This document shows positions 6,253-14,386 of a DNA stretch of 15,637 bases, piece by piece. Positions within the stretch are counted from its first letter, which is position 1, and the number at the start of each line of letters is the position of its first letter. The notes under the pieces are model-generated. The model was not told the origin of the DNA and searched no databases. It saw only the letters and a list, made by a program, of their open reading frames with translations. The position numbers and the translations under genes are program-made. Origin of the DNA: Candidatus Phycorickettsia trachydisci (GTDB taxonomy: Bacteria; Pseudomonadota; Alphaproteobacteria; Rickettsiales; Rickettsiaceae); assembly GCA_945875085.1 (NCBI GenBank), contig CAMCJU010000006.1, forward strand, positions 1 through 15,637. The letters are read 5' to 3'.

Positions 6253-7587
6253 TCAGTCCTCCAGGTCGCGCACTGACTTTAGCTTATTTTTGCTAAAAAG
6301 TTTTTTGACTTTATATATCAAGCTTGTTTTGGGCTTGCTGTAATTGCGCCAATATTTTTCTGCGGTTACTTTTTCATATACTTCTATCAGGGATGGGATA
6401 ACTTGGCCATAGTATACCTGATATAATCCTGGCATTAGTCTTTTAGTAGTTACATATCCCCATTTCATCACTTGCTGAGGCACTCTGGCAAGGGCCTCGA
6501 CGCATTTGATGGCTTCGTCGTGATCTTTGTCAGCTTTAGTGTATACATCTGCTTGTGGGGTTAGGTTAAATTGCATATCATAGATCATGCCCTGTAGCAT
6601 ACTTGCTATGTAGACTTCGTTTTTAAATATTGTGACAAATTCCAGCTGGAGTTTTTGGGTTTTTGCAATAAATAGGCGAGTTTGCAGGTGCAGTTTTAGG
6701 CGCAGCCAAAATACCTTCATGCCGGATATTTTATTTTTTCGATAAAACTTTAAAGATTGCTCGTTTTTTATTAACTCATTTAGGCCGCATTGAATTAATT
6801 TTTTATGCGTTGCTATACTTTTTTGAATATCTTGTTTTCTGGCTAATTTGACATGACTAGTTGCCATAGTCGCAGAAAAATTAGCAGAATGTCTAGTTAT
6901 CTGCTGACCATAATCATTTCTTTTAATGTCTGAGTAATGTCCTAGTTCTTGCCCTGCGATAATTTGTATTCGAGCAAGAGCTGGCCAGCCGTCTCCGTAT
7001 GTTGGGTGGTTTTTATCTGTAGCGGCAAATGGGTCTCCACCGCATGAGACAAATACAGCTGCATTTTTTCCATCTGTACTTTGCATGCCGCTATTTTGTC
7101 CAGCTTGGCGCCATGTTACAACATCCATTACGTCGCCTATGTTATAGGCATAAGAAATAAAAATTTCAACTTCCTCTATCAAGATCCATCTTAATACTAT
7201 TGGATGAGTAGCTCCGGCCAACACGCGAATTAACTTTAACATGAGCTGAGTATCTAGCGCTACATTTTTGCTCATTTGTGCTTTAAAGTAGGTTATGACC
7301 TTGCTTACTTTTTTTTCAAGATTATTGCCCTGGAATCTGCGTGAATATATTTTTACGAGTCTTTCCCTGGTTTTTTTAATTAAAGCGGGGCTTAGCTGCT
7401 CTTTGCTGATAGTTATGTTGCTGCCGATTTCAGGGTCAAGGAAATTTATAAAATTACAGCAAGAGCCGGTATCAATCCTGACTAATCCAGATTTTAAAAG
7501 CCTTTTTGCTAATTCTTCGTATTCAATTTCCATTTCTTCTGGCAGGAAAGCTGGAGATTTATGTAATATGTGGTATAAATTTTTCAT
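6253..7587 (-). CDS. DUF2748-like protein, probably Rickettsiales-restricted
   Basis: Protein of 444 residues that I place in DUF2748, a family of unknown function described from Rickettsia; the assignment is from memory. The start used is the ATG at 7587; an in-frame TTG at 7608 would add seven residues, and neither has a ribosome binding site. The central part is the most distinctive: FVSCGGDPFA (about 180-188), NHPTYGDGWPALAR, then IIAGQELGHYSDIKR (QELGH at 213-217) and ITRHSANF. QELGH resembles the HExGH zinc-binding helix of metallopeptidases, with Gln for the first His. The N-terminal 130 residues and the region after 240 are rich in charged helices, and the C-terminus is basic. There is no signal peptide and no clear membrane segment. 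It is monocistronic, convergent with htpG and divergent from fau. Function unknown. Confidence 0.7.
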   Translation of the reverse strand: MKNLYHILHKSPAFLPEEMEIEYEELAKRLLKSGLVRIDTGSCCNFINFLDPEIGSNITISKEQLSPALIKKTRERLVKIYSRRFQGNNLEKKVSKVITYFKAQMSKNVALDTQLMLKLIRVLAGATHPIVLRWILIEEVEIFISYAYNIGDVMDVVTWRQAGQNSGMQSTDGKNAAVFVSCGGDPFAATDKNHPTYGDGWPALARIQIIAGQELGHYSDIKRNDYGQQITRHSANFSATMATSHVKLARKQDIQKSIATHKKLIQCGLNELIKNEQSLKFYRKNKISGMKVFWLRLKLHLQTRLFIAKTQKLQLEFVTIFKNEVYIASMLQGMIYDMQFNLTPQADVYTKADKDHDEAIKCVEALARVPQQVMKWGYVTTKRLMPGLYQVYYGQVIPSLIEVYEKVTAEKYWRNYSKPKTSLIYKVKKLFSKNKLKSVRDLED

Positions 7588-7692
7588 AACATTTTTATTA
7601 AGATACAAGGAGCGTTTTTCAAATAAATATTTTATAATATAATGAATCTTTCATCAATCAAGTATTTATTATTTAAAGGGTATAGCATTTAA

Positions 7693-8232
7693 GTGAAATT
7701 AAAAGAGCGCATTAGAAGTAAATTCAAGCTGCAAAAAATTAATCGCAGTGTTGTTAAAGAGTCGTCGATAGTATCTAAGTTGTTTAAGATTATTCAAAGC
7801 AGAAGTATTAATACGGTAGGAATATATTATCCAATTAATCAAGAGCCTGATATTAGCGGTCTTTTAGGACTTATTATTGATAAAAATCTGGCATTATCTA
7901 AGGTCGATTATGATAAGAATGAAATGTTTTTTTGCCAATATCGGCCATTTGATAATTTAAAAGTCGCTAAATTTTCTATTTTAGAGCCGATTAATTTTTG
8001 CCTTGTTGTTCCTGATATTATTTTGGTCCCTGGGATAGCTTTTGATCAGCAGGGATTTAGATTAGGATATGGGCATGGTTTTTATGATAAATATTTTTTT
8101 TCTTATGGTAAGAATGTTGTAAAAATAGGGGTGTGTTTCCATGATAATCTCGTTGTTAAGTTACCTAGCAATTGCTATGATGTTAAGATGGATTATATAG
8201 TTACAGATCAGATTTTACTTAAAGTATGTTGA
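7693..8232 (+). CDS. fau: 5-formyltetrahydrofolate cyclo-ligase
   Basis: Converts 5-formyltetrahydrofolate to 5,10-methenyltetrahydrofolate using ATP, returning a storage folate to the one-carbon pool in the cytosol. The family signature LVPGIAFDQQGFRLGYGHGFYDKY (111-134) is clear, with the glycine-rich GYGHGFYD segment that binds ATP. An N-terminal basic helix and the YYPINQEPDI segment (45-54) also fit. Length 179 residues is normal. Start: GTG at 7693, immediately after an in-frame TAA, so it is the earliest possible; a purine-rich AAAGGG (7674-7679) lies 13 bases before it, rather far. A TATAAT at 7633-7638 could be the -10 of its promoter, but no good -35 accompanies it. The last seven bases overlap the cvpA start, and it heads the six-gene run to fabG. 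Confidence 0.92.
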   Translation: MKLKERIRSKFKLQKINRSVVKESSIVSKLFKIIQSRSINTVGIYYPINQEPDISGLLGLIIDKNLALSKVDYDKNEMFFCQYRPFDNLKVAKFSILEPINFCLVVPDIILVPGIAFDQQGFRLGYGHGFYDKYFFSYGKNVVKIGVCFHDNLVVKLPSNCYDVKMDYIVTDQILLKVC

Positions 8233-8888
8233 ATTTATACGATGTTGTTGTTTCCAGCGTTATTATGGCCTGTTTTTTCTCCGGCTTGCGCCAAGGAGCG
8301 GTGCGTTTGCTGCTTGGAAATATTAGCTTTGTTTTTTCTATTTTACTGAGCTTTGTTTTGTTTCCAGCCTCTCAGGCAGTAGTCGAAGAATATGTTGAAT
8401 CCCAGACAATAGCTTTTGGCCTTGCTAGTTGTATTTCTTACATTATTAGTTTGATTTTATGCTCAGTGTTTTTTAGTAAAATTAAGCTGGTAATAAAGCC
8501 GATGTGTGGAGGGATGATTGATAAATCTATTGGCTCTTTACTTGGCATCTTTAACGGTTTATTTTTAAGTTTATTGGTTTTTGTTGTTGCTGCTTTTGTT
8601 GCCGCTCCAAAAGCCTTGCAGGATTATCGAAATTTATATAATGTCATTAGCGCTGCCAAGCATGACAACTATCCTCGGTGGCTAAAAAATTCCAGCAGCT
8701 TTCCCTTCATGAGTGATTTTTTAGCATTAAGTCTGCAATATCCTTGCGTAATAAACCTGCTGAAAAAAACTGACCTGCAGATGCCCGCGCATATTCCTTC
8801 TAAAGGGCCAAGAAAATCTGAAGAAGAAAGTCGGGAAATTGATCAGAGCCTGGATAGTGAGTTAGATAAGTGGCTGGACTATGACTGA
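8226..8888 (+). CDS. cvpA: CvpA-family inner-membrane protein
   Basis: Predicted inner-membrane protein of the CvpA family, first linked to colicin V production and more generally to envelope homeostasis; its activity is unknown. The N-terminal pattern YDVVVSSVIMACFFSGLRQGAVRLLLG (5-31) is the family hallmark. There are about four hydrophobic segments (roughly 5-20, 31-50, 62-84 and 103-127), followed by a hydrophilic C-terminal tail rich in Glu, Asp and Lys that ends in a run of acidic residues. At 220 residues the tail is somewhat longer than in short CvpA proteins. Its start overlaps the fau stop by seven bases and its end overlaps the tatC start by eight, so translation is probably coupled with both. 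Another small membrane protein family cannot be fully excluded. Confidence 0.8.
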   Translation: MLNLYDVVVSSVIMACFFSGLRQGAVRLLLGNISFVFSILLSFVLFPASQAVVEEYVESQTIAFGLASCISYIISLILCSVFFSKIKLVIKPMCGGMIDKSIGSLLGIFNGLFLSLLVFVVAAFVAAPKALQDYRNLYNVISAAKHDNYPRWLKNSSSFPFMSDFLALSLQYPCVINLLKKTDLQMPAHIPSKGPRKSEEESREIDQSLDSELDKWLDYD

Positions 8889-9615
8889 TTTAAAGGCTAA
8901 TGCTTATAGGGAGCATTTTTTAGAGCTCAAAAAAAGACTACTTTGTGTAATATTTTTTTTTCTACTAGCTTTTATTGGCAGCTATTTGCTCAGAGAGTCT
9001 TGCGCGCATGTTTTAATAAAGCCTTTGATGAGAATCCAGGGTGGTTCTGTAAAAATAATTTACACCGCTCTGCCGGAGGCTTTTTTAGCTTATTTGCAAC
9101 TCTCGTTATTCAGCGCGCTGATAATTACGATACCATTTATCAGCTATCAGGTTTATGCTTTTGTAGCTCCTGGTCTGTATAATTTTGAAAAAGCAATAGC
9201 TAAGGTTTTGTTTATTTTGGCCCCAATGCTTTTTATGTCAGCTTGCTTTTTTGTATATTTTTTGATAATGCCATTAGCTTGGAGTTTTTTTTTAGAATTT
9301 GGCTTTATTAAGGATGTTCCAATAACTTTTGAGGCAAAAATTAGTCAATATTTTGATTTAATAATAAAGTTAATGCTTTCTTTCGGGGCTGCTTTTGAGT
9401 TGCCGATAATATTAATAATGCTATTTTTGTTGAAAATCGTTAGTCTTCAGGGTATGATCAAAAAAAGGCGAATTGCTATTGTGATCAATTTTATTTTAGC
9501 TGCATTTTTGACTCCGCCAGACGTTCTGACGCAAGTGGCCCTGGCTTTGCCGATGTGCTTGTTATATGAGGTTGCAATATTAGTTTGTAGGAATATTAAC
9601 CAACTTCAAAGATAA
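8881..9615 (+). CDS. tatC: Twin-arginine translocase subunit TatC
   Basis: Polytopic inner-membrane receptor of the Tat pathway, which binds twin-arginine signal peptides and exports folded proteins. Near the N-terminus, EHFLELKKRL (11-20) is the cytoplasmic signal-recognition segment. FVAPGLYNFEKA (93-104) is the conserved first cytoplasmic loop, with the Glu that contacts the twin arginines. LTPPDVLTQVALALPMCLLYEVAIL near the C-terminus is typical. Six hydrophobic segments can be traced, and 244 residues is the usual size. tatA and tatB are not in the window, as expected where tat genes are scattered. It overlaps the cvpA end by eight bases, and serS follows after two bases. Confidence 0.96.
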   Translation: MTDLKANAYREHFLELKKRLLCVIFFFLLAFIGSYLLRESCAHVLIKPLMRIQGGSVKIIYTALPEAFLAYLQLSLFSALIITIPFISYQVYAFVAPGLYNFEKAIAKVLFILAPMLFMSACFFVYFLIMPLAWSFFLEFGFIKDVPITFEAKISQYFDLIIKLMLSFGAAFELPIILIMLFLLKIVSLQGMIKKRRIAIVINFILAAFLTPPDVLTQVALALPMCLLYEVAILVCRNINQLQR

Positions 9616-9617
9616 AA

Positions 9618-10898
9618 ATGATTGATATTAAATGGATACGAGAAAATCCACAGAAGCTGGATGATAATTTGCATCTTAGGGGCCAAGAGCCTATGGCTGA
9701 GAAAATTTTACAGCTAGATAAAGCTAGAAGAGAGCTTATCGGCTTGATGCAGCAGGCGCAATCTGCTCGAAATCAAAAGGCAGCAGCCCTTGCCCTTATT
9801 AAGGATAAAGCAAGCCCAGAGTTTCAAGCTTTGCGCCAAGAGGCTCAGCATATTAATGAGAAAATTCAAGAATTAAACAACCAATTAGAAGAGATGCGCA
9901 AGCAAGATTCTATGCTTGAGAATTTGCCAAATATTTTGCAGCAAGATGTTCCTTTTGGCCTGGATGAGTCGGCAAATTCGCTTGTTAGAACTTGGGGGGT
10001 TCCAAGTCAAAAAGCTGATCTAGCTGATCATTTGGATGTTTTGCAAAATTTAGCAGTTTTGGATTTTAAAAATACAGCAAATATTTCTGGCAGTAGGTTT
10101 GCCAGCGCAATTGGCCCTCTTGCTGAGCTTGAAAGAAAGCTAGCTCAAATGATGCTCGATCATCATACTAAAGTTTTGGGGTTTACTGAGCTTTCGCCTC
10201 CTTATTTAGTTAGGGACCAAGCGATGTATAATGTCGGGTTGCTTCCTAAATTTGCTGCTGACTCATTTGCAGTAGAAGATGGCTTTCGCCTGATTCCTAC
10301 TGCCGAAGTGCCTTTGACCAATATGGTTGCTGGTCAGATATTAGCGCGCCATAGTTTGCCTTTGCGCATGACCGCCCATACTCCTTGCTTTAGATCTGAA
10401 GCTGGAAGTGCGGGCAGGGATACTAAGGGGTTAATTAGAATGCACCAATTTTCTAAAGTTGAGCTTGTTAGCATTACAACTCCTGATGAATCGGATCAGG
10501 AGTTGGATTATATAATTTCAGCAGCAGAAGATATTTTAAAAAAGCTGGATTTGCCATATAGGGTTATGTTATTATGTTCTGGTGATACTGGCTTTCAATC
10601 TAGCAAAACATACGATATAGAAGTCTGGATGCCAGCGCAAAAGCAATATAGAGAGGTTTCTAGTTGCTCGAATTGCAAAGATTTTCAATCAAGAAGAATG
10701 AAAGCAAGATACAAAGAATTTAATCAACTTGAGACTACTTTTGTCCATACTTTAAATGGCTCCGCCCTGCCTATAGGGCGGGTTATTGCCGCCATAGCTG
10801 AAAATTATCAAAATTCAGATGGCTCGGTGCAAATACCTGATTGTCTTGTGAGTTATATGGGGGGTATGACTAAAATTGAACAATATAATTATAAATAA
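9618..10898 (+). CDS. serS: Seryl-tRNA synthetase
   Basis: Class II aminoacyl-tRNA synthetase that charges tRNA-Ser (and tRNA-Sec where present) with serine. The N-terminal 110 residues form the long antiparallel coiled coil that holds the long variable arm of tRNA-Ser (rich in Lys, Gln, Glu and Leu, 30-105). The catalytic core shows TAEVPLT (228-234), motif 2 FRSEAGSAGRDTKG (258-271) with RMHQF (274-278), SSCSNCKDFQSRRM (348-361) and motif 3 GSALPIGRVIAAIAENYQ (381-398). At 426 residues it is complete. The start follows the tatC stop by two bases, without a Shine-Dalgarno sequence, so coupling within the operon is likely. recA starts two bases after its stop. Confidence 0.98.
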   Translation: MIDIKWIRENPQKLDDNLHLRGQEPMAEKILQLDKARRELIGLMQQAQSARNQKAAALALIKDKASPEFQALRQEAQHINEKIQELNNQLEEMRKQDSMLENLPNILQQDVPFGLDESANSLVRTWGVPSQKADLADHLDVLQNLAVLDFKNTANISGSRFASAIGPLAELERKLAQMMLDHHTKVLGFTELSPPYLVRDQAMYNVGLLPKFAADSFAVEDGFRLIPTAEVPLTNMVAGQILARHSLPLRMTAHTPCFRSEAGSAGRDTKGLIRMHQFSKVELVSITTPDESDQELDYIISAAEDILKKLDLPYRVMLLCSGDTGFQSSKTYDIEVWMPAQKQYREVSSCSNCKDFQSRRMKARYKEFNQLETTFVHTLNGSALPIGRVIAAIAENYQNSDGSVQIPDCLVSYMGGMTKIEQYNYK

Positions 10899-10900
10899 CT

Positions 10901-11947
10901 ATGAGTAAAGCTAACGATAAAGAGCAAGCATTTGCTGCAACTTTAAGTCAAATTGAAAAGGACTTTGGCAAAGGCTCCCTAATGCGCTTGGGACAAAAGC
11001 CTGCGGTGGATGTGGCTACGATTTCTACTGGCTCAATAGGCCTTGATTTGGCCCTGGGGGTTGGTGGTTTGCCAATGGGTAGAATCGTTGAAATTTATGG
11101 CCCGGAGAGTTCTGGCAAAACAACAATAACTTTGCATGTAATTGCCGAGGCTCAGAAGAAAGGTGGGACTTGTGTTTTTATTGATGCTGAACATGCTCTT
11201 GATCCTAGCTATGCTAAAAAGCTTGGTGTTGATATCGACAAATTGCTTATATCTCAACCTGATACAGGTGAGCAGGCACTTGGCATTGCAGATAGTTTAG
11301 TTAGATCTGGCTCTGTTGATTTGATCGTGATAGATAGCGTTGCTGCATTGGTTCCTAAGGCTGAAATAGAAGGCGATATGGGTGACTCCCATATGGGCCT
11401 GCAAGCAAGATTAATGTCGCAAGCCTTGCGCAAACTTACCGCTTCTATATCCAGAACTAATTGTATGGTAATTTTTATTAACCAAATTAGAATGAAAATA
11501 GGAGTGATGTTTGGCAATCCTGAAACAACTACTGGTGGTCATGCGCTAAAATTTTATGCTTCTGTGCGGATTGATATAAGAAAAACTGGCACTATTAAAG
11601 AAAAGGAGGATATTGTCGGCAATCAGACTAGAGTTAAAATTGTCAAGAATAAAGTTGCTCCTCCATTTAGGGTTGTTGATTTTGATATTATGTATGGTAG
11701 CGGAATTTCAAAAGAGGGGGAGATTATTGATTTGGGAACTAAATTTAATATAATTGATAAAGCGGGCGCTTGGTTTTCTTATAATACTAATAGAATTGGG
11801 CAAGGTCGTGAGAATGTGAAAAAATATTTACGAGAAAATCCTGCAATTGCTCAGGAGATAGAGCAGAAGATTCGTCAGCACTATAGTAGCAATGAAAGTA
11901 TAGCAGCGGCAGTTGCTTTTGAATCAGAAGTATCAGTAGAGGAATAG
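10901..11947 (+). CDS. recA: Recombinase RecA
   Basis: ATP-dependent recombinase that forms filaments on single-stranded DNA and drives strand exchange. Visible motifs: Walker A GPESSGKTT (67-75), the catalytic Glu97 in FIDAEHALDP, Walker B LIVIDSVAAL with Asp145, and the Gln194 switch in FINQIR. The L2 loop follows as FGNPETTTGGHALKFYASVR. At 348 residues the length is normal, with a short acidic C-terminus (VEE). It starts two bases after the serS stop and its end carries the fabG ribosome binding site. No SOS box (GTTC-N7-GTTC) was seen in the few bases before it, and any promoter would have to lie inside serS, so constitutive expression from the operon is the simplest reading. Confidence 0.99.
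   Translation: MSKANDKEQAFAATLSQIEKDFGKGSLMRLGQKPAVDVATISTGSIGLDLALGVGGLPMGRIVEIYGPESSGKTTITLHVIAEAQKKGGTCVFIDAEHALDPSYAKKLGVDIDKLLISQPDTGEQALGIADSLVRSGSVDLIVIDSVAALVPKAEIEGDMGDSHMGLQARLMSQALRKLTASISRTNCMVIFINQIRMKIGVMFGNPETTTGGHALKFYASVRIDIRKTGTIKEKEDIVGNQTRVKIVKNKVAPPFRVVDFDIMYGSGISKEGEIIDLGTKFNIIDKAGAWFSYNTNRIGQGRENVKKYLRENPAIAQEIEQKIRQHYSSNESIAAAVAFESEVSVEE
11938..11944 (+). promoter_or_regulatory. Shine-Dalgarno sequence for fabG
   Basis: AGAGGAA at the end of recA sits eight bases before the fabG ATG at 11953. It is one of the few clear ribosome binding sites in the window and overlaps the last codons of recA. Confidence 0.7.
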
Positions 11948-11952
11948 TAAAA

Positions 11953-12681
11953 ATGATAGATCTTAAAGGAAGAACAGCTTTAATAACAGGGGCTACAGGT
12001 TCGATAGGTTGGAGCTGTAGTAAATTATTGCATTTGCTTGGGGCAAACCTGGTTATTAGCGGGACGAGGCAGGACAAACTTGACGAGCTTGCGCAGTCTT
12101 TAGGTAATGAGCGTTGCCAAGTCAGTCGATGTGATTTGAGCCATTTTCAGGCTTGCGAAGAGTTGGTAAGCCAGGTTGATCAAATCGATATACTAGTGTG
12201 TAATGCGGGCATTACTGACGATGCATTGAGCGTTCGTATGTCTGTTGAATCATTTGAGAGGGTTTTGCGTATTAATTTGACCTCTAGCTTTGTTTTGAAC
12301 AAGGCTGCTGTTAAAAAGATGATGAAAAAACGCTATGGTCGTATTATCAACATATCTTCTGTAGTTGGTTTTAGCGGCAATCCTGGTCAGGCTAATTACT
12401 GCGCTTCAAAGGCCGGGCTGGTTGCGATGTCCAAATCTATTGCCGGGGAATTTGCTGAGCGTGGAATAACTATAAATTGTGTAGCTCCGGGGTTTATCGA
12501 GTCTAATATGACTGATAAGTTAACGCAAGATCAAAAGGATGCTATTTCTAAAAAGATTCCAGCAAAACGTCTTGGAATTCCTGACGATGTGGCAAGTGCC
12601 GTAGCTTTTTTAGCTAGCGATGCTGCTGCTTATATTACGGGAAACACAATCCATGTTAATGGTGGAATGTTAATGGTATAA
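11953..12681 (+). CDS. fabG: 3-oxoacyl-[ACP] reductase FabG
   Basis: NADPH-dependent short-chain dehydrogenase that reduces beta-ketoacyl-ACP in the elongation cycle of type II fatty acid synthesis. The Rossmann motif reads TGATGSIG (12-19), followed by CNAG (83-86). The catalytic residues are Asn108, Ser136 (in INISSVVG), Tyr149 and Lys153 (YCASK), and the APGFIESNMT segment closes over the substrate. Length 242 residues is standard. It starts five bases after recA with a good Shine-Dalgarno sequence, and is followed by acpP behind a separate promoter. Because acpP and fabF are adjacent, the call of FabG rather than another short-chain dehydrogenase is strong. Confidence 0.96.
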   Translation: MIDLKGRTALITGATGSIGWSCSKLLHLLGANLVISGTRQDKLDELAQSLGNERCQVSRCDLSHFQACEELVSQVDQIDILVCNAGITDDALSVRMSVESFERVLRINLTSSFVLNKAAVKKMMKKRYGRIINISSVVGFSGNPGQANYCASKAGLVAMSKSIAGEFAERGITINCVAPGFIESNMTDKLTQDQKDAISKKIPAKRLGIPDDVASAVAFLASDAAAYITGNTIHVNGGMLMV

Positions 12682-12697
12682 AATTGCACTAGTATTA

Positions 12698-12727
12698 TTG
12701 GCATATTTATGTTAAATAGATTATAGT
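12698..12727 (+). promoter_or_regulatory. Promoter for acpP-fabF
   Basis: TTGGCA (12698-12703) and TATAGT (12722-12727), each five of six to the sigma-70 consensus, are separated by 18 bases. Transcription would start near 12734, leaving a leader of about 30 bases that is almost only A and T and has no Shine-Dalgarno sequence. It allows acyl carrier protein, needed in high amounts, to be made independently of the upstream operon. Confidence 0.6.
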
Positions 12728-12763
12728 GTATATAAACAACAAAAAAACAATAAAAATATAATT

Positions 12764-13081
12764 ATGAGCGATAACAATTTACAACCATCTTCTTTTGAAA
12801 TTTTATTAAAGATGTCTAGAGCTGAGATTGAAGAGAAGGTTATTAAGATAACTGAAGAAAATTTAAACCGAGCTCCTGGGGAGGTTACTCTTGAGGCTAA
12901 TTTTATCTCTGATTTGGCGGCCGATAGTCTTGATACAGTTGAATTAATTTTGGCTATCGAAGATGCCTTTGATATTGAGGTTACAGATGAGGAGTCAAGT
13001 AAAATAGCTGCCGTAAAAGATATAGTCGACTATATAGAGCGCATTAAGAATGACTCTAATCATTTAAATATTGCATCTTAA
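12764..13081 (+). CDS. acpP: Acyl carrier protein
   Basis: Carries growing acyl chains on a 4'-phosphopantetheine attached to Ser55 in the DLAADSLDTVEL motif (50-61). The four-helix ACP pattern and the strongly acidic composition are clear, with FDIEVTDEESSKI as helix III. At 105 residues it is longer than the usual 78-90. The extra part is N-terminal: residues 1-16 precede Met17-Ser-Arg-Ala-Glu, where ordinary ACPs begin. Starting at Met17 (12812) would put the modified serine at position 39, close to the family norm. Neither ATG has a convincing ribosome binding site, and the promoter position (start near 12734) fits the longer form with a 30-base leader. fabF follows 23 bases later, and fabG precedes it. 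Confidence 0.95.
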   Translation: MSDNNLQPSSFEILLKMSRAEIEEKVIKITEENLNRAPGEVTLEANFISDLAADSLDTVELILAIEDAFDIEVTDEESSKIAAVKDIVDYIERIKNDSNHLNIAS

Positions 13082-13104
13082 TAAACGCAAAATAAAGGCT
13101 AGTA

Positions 13105-14352
13105 ATGAGGAGAGTTGTAGTCACTGGCTTTGGAATGGTCTCGCCTCTAGGGGCTACATTCAAAAGCTCTTGGGATAATGTTGTTGCTGGAATAAGTGGA
13201 ATTAGGCAAATTCCTTATTTTGACACTACTAATTTTGTTTCTAAGATCGCAGGATCTTTGCCAGAAGATTTTAGAGTTGCTGATTATCTCGACGCGCGAG
13301 AGATAAAAAAAATGGATCTTTTCATCCAATATGGTCTGATTGCTGCAAATCAAGCCATTAGTCACTCTGGGATTATGGATTATCAAAGTCCAGAAATGCT
13401 CTCTAGAACTGGGGTGATCATTGGTTCGGGGATAGGGGGCTTGAATGCTATTGAAAATACTTCAGTTTCTTTCCATAAGGATGGCTCTAAAATCAGTCCG
13501 TTTTTTATACCATCATCATTAATAAATTTAACTTCTGGTCACGTTGCTATAAAGTATGGTTTTTCTGGTCCGAATCATTCTGTTGTAACGGCCTGTACTA
13601 CAGGGGCTCACGCTATTGGCGATGGGGCTAGAATTATCAAATATGGCGATGCTGATATTATGATTGCAGGCTCCAGCGAGGCTGCCATAACGCCGATAGG
13701 AGTTTTAGGCTTTTCTTCTGCCAAAGCTTTGTCTACAAGATTCAATATAGAGCCAAAAAGAGCATCCAGGCCATGGGACTTAGATCGTGATGGTTTTGTA
13801 ATATCCGAAGGATCTGGGGTCGTTGTGCTAGAAGAGCTAGAGCACGCTAAAAGGCGTGGGGCGCAGATTTATGGTGAGATTTTAGGATATGGCATGTCTG
13901 CAGATGCGTACCATATTACTTCGCCTCATCCCGAAGGGAAGGGGGCAATAGCGGCAATGACCCTGGCTTTAAAAGATGCATCTGTTAATGCTAGGGATGT
14001 TGATTACATTAATGCTCATGGAACATCTACTAAGATGGGGGATAAGATAGAGTTACTTGCGGTGCAAAGTTTGTTTCATGAAGCAAATCCTAGGATTATG
14101 ATGTCCTCTACTAAGTCTTGCACGGGTCATTTGCTTGGGGCTGCCGGAAGTGTTGAGATTATATTTACAATACTTGCTATGCAAAATAGCCTGGCCCCAC
14201 CGACTATTAATCTTGATAGTCCTGAGCCTGATGTGGTAATAGACTTAGTTCCTAATAAGGCTAAAGAGCTTGATATCTCCATTGCCATGAGTAATTCTTT
14301 CGGTTTTGGGGGAACTAATGCCAGTATTGTCGTAGGTAGATATGGTTATTGA
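13105..14352 (+). CDS. fabF: 3-oxoacyl-[ACP] synthase II (FabF)
   Basis: Condensing enzyme that extends acyl-ACP with malonyl-ACP. The catalytic triad is in place: Cys164 in VVTACTTGAHAIGDG, His305 in NAHGTSTKMGD, and His342 with Lys337 in KSCTGHLLGAAG. The C-terminal SNSFGFGGTNASIV (396-409) is the family glycine-rich end. At 415 residues it is full length. AAAGG (13094-13098) lies six bases before the ATG and is a usable Shine-Dalgarno sequence. It is the last gene of the acpP-fabF unit and converges on prmC with 34 bases between; no convincing terminator hairpin was seen there. Confidence 0.98.
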   Translation: MRRVVVTGFGMVSPLGATFKSSWDNVVAGISGIRQIPYFDTTNFVSKIAGSLPEDFRVADYLDAREIKKMDLFIQYGLIAANQAISHSGIMDYQSPEMLSRTGVIIGSGIGGLNAIENTSVSFHKDGSKISPFFIPSSLINLTSGHVAIKYGFSGPNHSVVTACTTGAHAIGDGARIIKYGDADIMIAGSSEAAITPIGVLGFSSAKALSTRFNIEPKRASRPWDLDRDGFVISEGSGVVVLEELEHAKRRGAQIYGEILGYGMSADAYHITSPHPEGKGAIAAMTLALKDASVNARDVDYINAHGTSTKMGDKIELLAVQSLFHEANPRIMMSSTKSCTGHLLGAAGSVEIIFTILAMQNSLAPPTINLDSPEPDVVIDLVPNKAKELDISIAMSNSFGFGGTNASIVVGRYGY

Positions 14353-14386
14353 AAAAAATCATTGAAAGATCATCTAGCAGCTGTTA

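Noticed and set aside
7295..7642. A 115-codon open frame on the + strand opposite the start of the DUF2748-like gene
   Set aside because: It lies antisense to the conserved N-terminal coding region of the reverse gene, has no ribosome binding site and no recognisable domain.
11254..12077. Minus-strand open frames of 87 and 96 codons over recA and fabG
   Set aside because: Both overlap strongly conserved recA/fabG sequence on the other strand and look like shadows.
14353..14386. Possible terminator between the convergent fabF and prmC genes
   Set aside because: There is a run of seven A/T, but the nearby ATCATT and GATCATC segments do not form a stable stem in either direction.
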